A DNA stretch of 12,315 nucleotides from Larix sibirica (Eukaryota > Streptophyta > Pinopsida > Pinales > Pinaceae). Position numbers and translations under genes: made by a program. This document shows, piece by piece, positions 7,850 through 12,315 of this stretch (position 1 is the first letter of the stretch; every line of letters begins with the position of its first letter). The stretch covers positions 35,578 to 47,892 of the forward strand of contig NWUY0300009449.1 in NCBI GenBank assembly GCA_004151065.3. Direction: 5' to 3'. Under the pieces are notes generated by a model. It was given only the letters and a program-made list of their open reading frames with translations. It searched no databases and was not told the origin of the DNA.

Positions 7850-8305
7850 ACTCTCTTCTTTGATGGTGCCTCGAAAGGAAATCCAGGGGTGGCAAGAGTG
7901 GGTGGGATCATATATGATCATGGAGGAAATATTATCAGAACTTTTGCTTGGGGTCTGGGCAGTCGCACCAACAACTTTGCCGAACGGACCACAATGATGC
8001 AAGGTATGGAATGTATGTCTGATCTTTGGATTGAAGACTTTATGGTGCTTGGAGACTCTAGGATTGTTATTCATGCCATGATAATATGGAAAATAATTCA
8101 AACAATAAAAAATGGCTTCCAGTTTAGAATCTCTAAAATGTTCCCTAACTACTCCAAGATTAAGTTCTTTCATGTCAAAAGATGCCTAAATGGGGCGCCC
8201 GACCGATTTTCCAACCTTGGAACTTGGCTAAAGGAGGTGGATCTCTCCCTCAACAACTCTCCCCCTACTATTAAATGGTGTTCGACCTCCCAATTTCCCA
8301 TTTAA
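7850..8305 (+). other. ORF2 RNase H domain with intact DEDD set
   Basis: This RVT_3-type domain would degrade RNA in RNA/DNA hybrids. First Asp in FFDGASKGNPGVARVGGI (codon 7862), Glu in NNFAERTTMMQGM (7982), second Asp in MVLGDSRIVIHAM (8054) and last Asp in NGAPDRFSNLG (8201) are all kept, in family spacing. A stop (7847) lies four codons ahead of the FFDG motif. After the last Asp the frame runs on for about 33 residues to TAA at 8303. Confidence 0.9.
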
Positions 8306-8481
8306 TGAGGTTCATAAGGATCAAGGTCGCGTGCCGTCAAGGAAGAAGAAGGACGACAAATGGTTTTTGCATTATCTTCGTTGGCGTTGGAGTGTCTTTT
8401 CCATTTGCTCCTTCATTTACTCACTCTCTCTTTGAGCCTGCTGAGCCAGTCAGTAAGAAGTAGGACTTTCCGTGGAAATTT
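8306..8481 (+). other. Spacer between ORF2 and the third LINE frame
   Basis: No clear gene. One frame from about 8280 gives the basic segment NEVHKDQGRVPSRKKKDDKW and a hydrophobic end before TGA at 8433, which might be an ORF2 C-terminal extension reached by a frameshift. Another frame is open to 8463. Neither is recognised. Confidence 0.4.
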
Positions 8482-9162
8482 ATGGCAAACATTCCGCCTG
8501 CTACATAGATGGATGGTTTAAGAAAGATGCAAGCGTCATTCTCCAACCTGCATTGCTTTGGAAACTTTGTGTCTAAAGTGCATTTGCCGCATTAGAGAGA
8601 TAACATAATAGAGGAAGAAGGCTCTAATTCGTGGAAGGAGAGCAAGATGCATCACCCAGAGGAGGACCCTGGTTTATAATACATTATGAAGGAGATTGGT
8701 GGTATAAGAGGGGATTTAATTGATCTGAAGAAGATGACTTGGTGCATTTATGAGGTTTCTAAAGCCAGTTTGGAAGAATCCAGACAGACTGGTTTGGATT
8801 TGACTCGCTTTGAAACCTGCCTTGAAGATGCAGAAATGGGATACTGGGTTCAGACAGGCGAGGTCAAGGATTTGATGAAGAGCGTGGCTGACATGGAGAA
8901 GGACCTAAAGTCCAAAATTGATGGTGTTCGTAAAAGCGCACTGGAGTTGCGGCGTCTGATAAAGGAGCAGAGTCTGAATAAGGCAGAACGAGACGAGAGT
9001 TGATTTGTGCAGTTGAAGGAAATCATTGACGAAATCCATGTAGACGTCAATGGCTTGTACTCGTTCAACCACAAATCAGTAGGGGAGCTAGCTGCGAACA
9101 GTCCAATGGATGCTGCTTCAGCTTCACAGCCTGAACTTGAAGATAATATAATCCATGAATGA
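8482..9162 (+). pseudogene. Third LINE frame: decayed coiled-coil protein of unknown function
   Basis: One frame runs from ATG 8482 (MANIPPAT) to TGA 9160, about 226 codons, broken only by stops at 8506, 8593, 8677 and 9001 and by no frameshift. The best part is 8686-9000. Residues with heptad spacing (Val, Val, Leu, Val, Leu at positions a; Leu, Met ... Leu at d) run through VKDLMKSVADMEKDLKSKID and onward at about 8863-8960, giving a predicted coiled coil. The tail after 9001 (VQLKEIIDEIHVDVNGLYSF, then ELAANSPMDAASASQPELED) is still protein-like. It lies downstream of RNase H but inside the target-site duplications, so it was part of the inserted RNA. I do not recognise a family. It might be an element-encoded third ORF, or host sequence carried by 3' transduction or gene capture. 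Confidence 0.6.
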
Positions 9163-9438
9163 AGTTCTGTTCTTTTTGCTTAAATTATAGATGTTTTTTT
9201 TCCTTTTGATAGGAAAACAATTTATCAGAGTTTATACTATTCGAAGCAGCAGATCTAGCTTAGTTGAAAAATGTAAAATTCACGAACAGATGGAGGCTTT
9301 TGTGACCATGTTTTGCACTGATTCCCTAGTTTTAGACTTTTTTAAGACTCTATCACTATTATGCTGCCCCGGGGGTGTCTGTATTCTCACTCTTTTTATA
9401 TAATACAAACTCTCTTTCTCGTTTCTGTTAAAAAAAAG
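9163..9438 (+). other. LINE 3' UTR and terminal A run
   Basis: Non-coding T-rich tail after the third frame. It contains a hairpin (9198-9217), a G/C cluster (ccccgggggtg at about 9367) and an AT-rich end (ttttatataatac) followed by pyrimidine-rich sequence and eight A residues (9430-9437). The A run plus target duplication marks the 3' junction. No AATAAA is obvious; tataatac is the nearest weak equivalent. Confidence 0.7.
9198..9217 (+). other. 3' UTR hairpin
   Basis: TTTTCCT (9198-9204) pairs perfectly with AGGAAAA (9211-9217) around the loop tttgat. Some LINEs need a 3' stem-loop for recognition by their reverse transcriptase, so this could be functional, but a T-rich run pairing with an A-rich run can also arise by chance. 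Confidence 0.45.
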
Positions 9439-9448
9439 AAGACAACAT
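9435..9448 (+). repeat. Right target-site duplication of the LINE
   Basis: aaagaagacaacat, partner of 2711-2724; ten terminal bases are identical. It follows the A run directly, as expected after target-primed reverse transcription. Confidence 0.8.
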
Positions 9449-9918
9449 TAATCATAAATTCACATACAAAACCTTATTTTCAAAAATTAATGAAAACTTG
9501 CATACAATACATGTCATAATATTATAAACAATTTGAAAATCTCACTTATTAATTTTGTTTTGAAAACACATTTTCTTTTACAATAAAAAAAATTCACTTT
9601 TAAAAAATCATTTATTCACAAATACATTATGGAAAATTTTCATATAAAACAAGGCATAATAATTATACGGAAATTACACATTTCCACATGAAAAATACCA
9701 TTCATCCAATTGTTGCAAACAAAAAACTTTACATAATCTTGTAACATATTTCTTGGTTCTACATACATACAATTTATGCAATTTTGTTGATAAACACATT
9801 CATATCTTATTTTAAAGGAAATTGTGAATCTTGTAGATGATAAATCATTCTTATATTGCAAATGAAATTGTGATTTTTATTGGAATTTTTAAAAATTAAA
9901 TCATATCCACATACAATT

Positions 9919-10006
9919 CTATAGGCTATTTCACCCTTTTATAATAATGTAAAGAAAATGAACTATAGGTTATTTTGCCCTTTTATAATAATGTAAAGAA
10001 AATGAT
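9919..10006. repeat. 44-bp tandem duplication
   Basis: 9919-9962 and 9963-10006 match at about 40 of 44 positions; the last 26 or so bases (ttttataataatgtaaagaa and on) are identical and the differences cluster in the first half. A simple local duplication of moderate age. Confidence 0.9.
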
Positions 10007-10581
10007 CTTACTTTGATAAATCATATTGTCATAATTTTTAATAAACAAATGGACATGTTTTCTTCCTTGTATAAAGTAATAATATTCATTTAGTTAAAGA
10101 ACGATCATATTCCGTTTTGTAGGCTTATGTGTCCTCTAACTTATTTGATCTACATTTTGAGGGTGTTAATGATTTATTATTATTATTAATATTTTCTTTA
10201 AAAAGTAGGAGAAAACCCTTCACATTTTACTTCATTTAATAACTAGTGCATTTGAATTAATGGTCCAAGAGGTACATTAAAATTCTTGGAAAGCATGGTC
10301 GATGTTTATTCCAGGGTTGTTCACACCCCTATGTAGACTACCATTCCTACTAGAGGGCTAGTGCCTCATAAGCTTCTTAGGACCCTCAAAAGCCTAACTA
10401 TAATCACTCAATGAAAAAAAGTTTATAAACTTACTATAGGTCCAAGGGTATCTCCTCTTGAAACTATGTGTTTCTCCCTAATTAAGTAATTCATAAAAAT
10501 TACCCAAATTTGAATCACTTACATATTCCAATTCAACAAAACTCATCATATTACATGACATGATAAACATACTCCCTCTAC

Positions 10582-10615
10582 AATTTAAAGTCATACCAAA
10601 TTTAAAGACATATCA
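10582..10615. repeat. 17-bp tandem duplication
   Basis: aatttaaagtcatacca followed directly by aatttaaagacatatca, 15 of 17 identical. It lies just right of actccctct, which resembles the start of Stowaway-type MITEs, but no matching opposite end was found. Confidence 0.75.
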
Positions 10616-11134
10616 AAACCTTTTTATATATATTTGATATTCTTTTATTTATTATTTAATATTTTTTTGAATATCATTGTACCACCTTGAAAAAAAATAA
10701 GTAGTTTGAATTTCATTAAAACAAACTAGGTGATCTTAGAGTTATCACTATAATGTTATTCTTATTCTTAATATATTAATTAACTTTTTAGTGATGTATA
10801 TTGCATCTTCGAAGGATTTATCTTATCATTGTAAAGACCTTTTTGCAGGCTTAATATTAGATGGAAAAACTATCTATCCGACAAAAGTAGAACTGTCATC
10901 CAAATCACACAATGTTGAAGGACTATAAACCTCCCAAATATAATTGAACTTGAACTTCCTTCGAACCAACCCTAAAACACCATAAGCTGGCTCCAACCCT
11001 CAACACCAAAGTATCTTGTATGTTATTGCCGAACAAGGATATCAACAATTGATGATTCTTCTCACTTGAATTTGTAAAGGGCCCGCCCCGCCGTATAATT
11101 GACGCTACTTAGTCACTAGTGTTTAGGTGGTAAC

Positions 11135-11155
11135 GCCTCCACCCAACTTGGAGGC
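11135..11155. repeat. Inverted repeat, 7-bp arms
   Basis: GCCTCCA (11135-11141) and TGGAGGC (11149-11155) are perfect inverse complements around a 7-nt loop. A related gcctcc / ggagg pair recurs at about 11246-11267. Possible protein-binding site or hairpin. Confidence 0.6.
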
Positions 11156-11171
11156 AATCGATCCCGTCCAT

Positions 11172-11185
11172 ATGCGTGCACGCAT
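11172..11185. repeat. 14-bp perfect palindrome
   Basis: atgcgtgcacgcat reads the same on both strands and is extended imperfectly by tcca on the left and gga on the right. It lies in the CpG-rich island and could be the site of a dimeric regulator; no factor can be named. Confidence 0.7.
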
Positions 11186-11309
11186 GGAGGAGTGCGGCCT
11201 ATCGGACATTAACCATTCCTTCTGTTGGCAATTTCGCGTGACCATGCCTCCTAGTCTTCAAAGGGAGGTGGATTAAAATATACGGGCAGCGTCAGTGAGA
11301 GACGGGGCG

Positions 11310-11428
11310 GATGGGTTTCGATATACAGAGAGAAGAGGTTACGGTGAAAAATTGAAATTTAGAGTGGGTGTGAACAACAATGCCTGGCTCCCTGGAAATG
11401 GAATCATAATTCTCATAATCATGATCAG
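11310..11428 (+). other. Possible non-coding first exon with a 9-codon ORF and splice donor
   Basis: If transcription starts near 11310, the first ATG (11380, in the plant-like context aacaacaATGcc) opens a frame of only nine codons, MPGSLEMES, closed by TAA at 11407. CAG/GTTAGA at 11428/11429 is an acceptable donor, and pyrimidine-rich stretches ending in CAG at 11877-11879, 11904-11906 and 11924-11926 could be acceptors. A 5' leader with an intron and a small upstream ORF would fit. No main coding exon is seen before the window ends, so this remains speculative. Confidence 0.2.
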
Positions 11429-12275
11429 GTTAGAGATTTCAGTATGCTTATGCTTTTCTTAACCCAACAACAGGAAGGAATAGAAATAGTGACTTCGTGT
11501 GTCTGATTATGGTTATAGCTAGTTAGGTACTATGTTGGAAACTGTCTTTATTTGCTTAAACTATTACATCCACAATGTGTTTAATTTTATTCTCGTTGAC
11601 ATGGGTGCCGCCTCCTCCCGTATTTTCTTTCTTTGTATCTATACATGATATGAGTTAATTTTTTCATGCATGCTGATTTCCATTCTATTGAAGATACAAT
11701 TATTTTCTTCTAAAAAATTTTTGGGCATTGGTGACCTCTGGAAAACAAGGTCCAGTAAGGCCTAGTAAGTTCAGTAGCACGAGGAATGGTGTGATAACCA
11801 TTTATGCGACCAGTCTACTTTGGCTTTTTTCTGAGTATGGTGGTTTTACTAAATGATATCTTGTTCTTTGCTCCTACAGCTATTTATTTCCTTCTTCATC
11901 ATGCAGGTTCATAGCCTCTATTGCAGGTCTCTGGTCTCCTTGGTATTTTTTTTGGTATCCTCTGTCGGAACAGGTGGACCGTCTCGGTTCTTTTTATTGT
12001 GTCCTGAAGTGGTTGTAGTGACTACTTCCTTGCTCCTCGGGGAGTTTCTTTTTATTCCGATTACTTGCTCGGGGTTACTCATTTATCCAGGATTGAGACA
12101 GGATGGTCTTGTTCCTTGGTTCTGGTTTGTGTGGTTGCGGTTCTCGTTCTGTTGTATTTCCGGTATTTGGACTCTTTTGTTACTGTTCTTTGTGAACTTC
12201 TGGGCCAGTTTCTTTGTTTGGCCATACGGTTTTTATTTTGCCAGGACTGTGGCTGACCTTGTTGTGGAACAATGT
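11429..12275. other. T-rich stretch, no supported gene
   Basis: No convincing exon or known domain. The right part (about 11940-12250) is T/G-rich on the plus strand, so one frame gives a hydrophobic translation (starting from TTG at 12065), which I take as composition rather than a membrane protein. ttctttttatt and cttgctc-cgggg each occur twice within about 11990-12075, hinting at a decayed repeat. Confidence 0.45.
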
Positions 12276-12315
12276 AGGGGAGGGATGCCAGTTGTTGGAC
12301 ACCCCACTTGGCTCC
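12276..12315 (+). mobile_element. Possible start of another LTR at the window edge
   Basis: A purine-rich tract (aggggagggatg, 12276-12287) is followed by TGTTGG at 12293-12298 and acaccccac. This parallels the arrangement at 906-924, where a purine tract precedes TGTTGG. T/G-rich sequence before a polypurine tract is known in some plant LTR elements. Only 23 bp remain, so the call is weak. Confidence 0.22.

Larger units (their letters stand above)
4067..8305 (+). pseudogene. LINE ORF2: endonuclease / reverse transcriptase / RNase H polyprotein, decayed
   Basis: This would be the replication enzyme of the element, about 1,400 residues, the usual length for plant L1 ORF2. ATG 4067 (MNIVSWNCSGLGG) fits the conserved plant ORF2 start and lies inside the end of ORF1. 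Domains in order: endonuclease 4067-4800, coiled linker 4930-5300, reverse transcriptase about 5330-6570, thumb/connection about 6570-7200, zf-RVT about 7200-7430, RNase H about 7850-8280. Apparent frame changes are near 4640, 5340, 5482, 5562, 5935-6007 (with an insertion), 6235, 6572 (G run) and 7350. In-frame stops are at 4933, 5554, 5642, 5849, 6565, 7595, 7727 and 7847, and the final stop is 8303. Several stops (4933, 6565) stand where the family has Trp, consistent with TGG to TAG change. The protein cannot be made from this copy. Confidence 0.9.
2725..9438 (+). mobile_element. Near full-length, inactive L1-type LINE (non-LTR retrotransposon)
   Basis: A roughly 6.7-kb plus-strand element: short leader (2725-2794), ORF1 with DUF4283 and CCHC knuckle, ORF2 with endonuclease, reverse transcriptase, zf-RVT and RNase H, an additional coiled-coil frame, a 3' UTR and a terminal A run (9430-9437), all between target-site duplications. 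The start lies 70 bp before the ORF1 ATG, so the copy is full length or nearly so, which is uncommon for LINEs because most are 5'-truncated. The domain order fits plant L1 elements that carry RNase H. Nineteen or more stops and about a dozen frameshifts, plus one 55-bp insertion and one deletion, make it a fossil. The last bases before the A run (tttatataatacaaactctc and following) resemble ends of plant LINEs. The 9-base A run at the left boundary could be extra untemplated bases or part of the leader. Confidence 0.88.
9449..11075. other. AT-rich intergenic DNA, no supported gene
   Basis: Stops are dense in all six frames; the longest open stretches are short, Asn/Ile/Phe/Lys-rich and not protein-like. 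Two small tandem duplications are listed separately. Around 10275-10400 base composition is more balanced, but no motif can be recognised. From about 10850 to 11060 the minus strand is slightly protein-like over a short part but carries several stops. Confidence 0.6.
11076..11340. promoter_or_regulatory. CpG-rich island, candidate host promoter
   Basis: After 1.6 kb of AT-rich DNA almost lacking CG, this stretch holds about 19 CG dinucleotides by hand count (cccgccccgccg at its left edge, ttcgcgtg, gacggggcgg). Methylated plant repeats lose CG over time, so retained CG suggests DNA kept unmethylated, as at promoters. It includes a TATA-like ttaaaatata at 11273-11282 that would place a start near 11310 on the plus strand, plus short inverted repeats. 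A minus-strand gene or a GC-rich repeat fragment are alternatives. Confidence 0.4.

Noticed and set aside
7733-8173. 146-codon minus-strand open frame
   Set aside because: It lies opposite the RNase H domain, whose plus-strand frame has clear family motifs and all catalytic residues; the minus frame has no recognisable motif.
8275-8463. 62-codon frame after RNase H
   Set aside because: No recognisable motif, and it competes with another frame over the same bases; kept only as spacer.
9367-9377. ccccgggggtg cluster as a regulatory site or quadruplex
   Set aside because: A single short C/G run; it lacks the four G tracts needed and has no repeated context.
10571-10615. Stowaway-like MITE start (tactccctct)
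   Set aside because: No inverted matching end (agggagta) occurs at a suitable distance, so a MITE cannot be delimited.
12065-12256. Hydrophobic 63-codon frame resembling membrane segments
   Set aside because: It starts at TTG and its hydrophobicity follows from T/G-rich composition; no homology or exon signals frame it.

Overview
The window looks like nuclear DNA of a seed plant: mostly AT-rich, gene-poor sequence full of decayed retrotransposons. The only recognisable protein families are plant retroelement ones (DUF4283 with a CCHC knuckle, apurinic-type endonuclease, LINE reverse transcriptase, zf-RVT, RNase H). Nothing suggests bacterial operons, rRNA, tRNA or CRISPR. A gymnosperm would suit the texture, but the sequence does not prove it. 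No intact host protein-coding gene is visible.

Layout: (1) Positions 1-1257 look like the right end of an old LTR retrotransposon: a decayed reading frame (1-855), a purine tract (906-918) and a possible 339-bp LTR (919-1257) with TGTTG/CAACA termini and an (AT)10 stretch where a TATA box would sit. (2) Positions 1258-2710 are non-genic but hold a degenerate minisatellite of about 15-bp period (about 1636-2052). (3) Positions 2711-9448 hold the main object, one nearly full-length but dead L1-type LINE of about 6.7 kb. It lies between target-site duplications (2711-2724 and 9435-9448, 13 of 14 identical, 10 bp perfect) and ends in an A run. It carries a short leader with two telo-box motifs, ORF1 (DUF4283 plus CX2CX4HX4C), and ORF2 (endonuclease, reverse transcriptase, zinc ribbon, and RNase H with all four DEDD residues). 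Beyond ORF2 lies a separate decayed frame, 8482-9162, predicted as coiled coil, that is not part of the usual plant L1 plan. (4) Positions 9449-11070 are AT-rich with two small tandem duplications. (5) At about 11076-11340 base composition changes abruptly to a CpG-rich island with short palindromes and a TATA-like stretch. This is the best candidate for a host promoter, perhaps followed by a non-coding first exon and an intron. (6) The last part, to 12315, is T/G-rich and ends in a purine tract plus TGTTGG, possibly the start of another LTR.

How the LINE parts would have worked together: ORF1 would coat the RNA, the ORF2 endonuclease would nick a TT/AAAA-like site (the site seen is GT/AAAAAA), the reverse transcriptase would copy from the poly(A) end, and RNase H would remove RNA template. 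At least eight stops in ORF2, seven in ORF1, four in the third frame and many frameshifts show that this copy cannot act now. The similar decay of the third frame suggests it arrived with the element.
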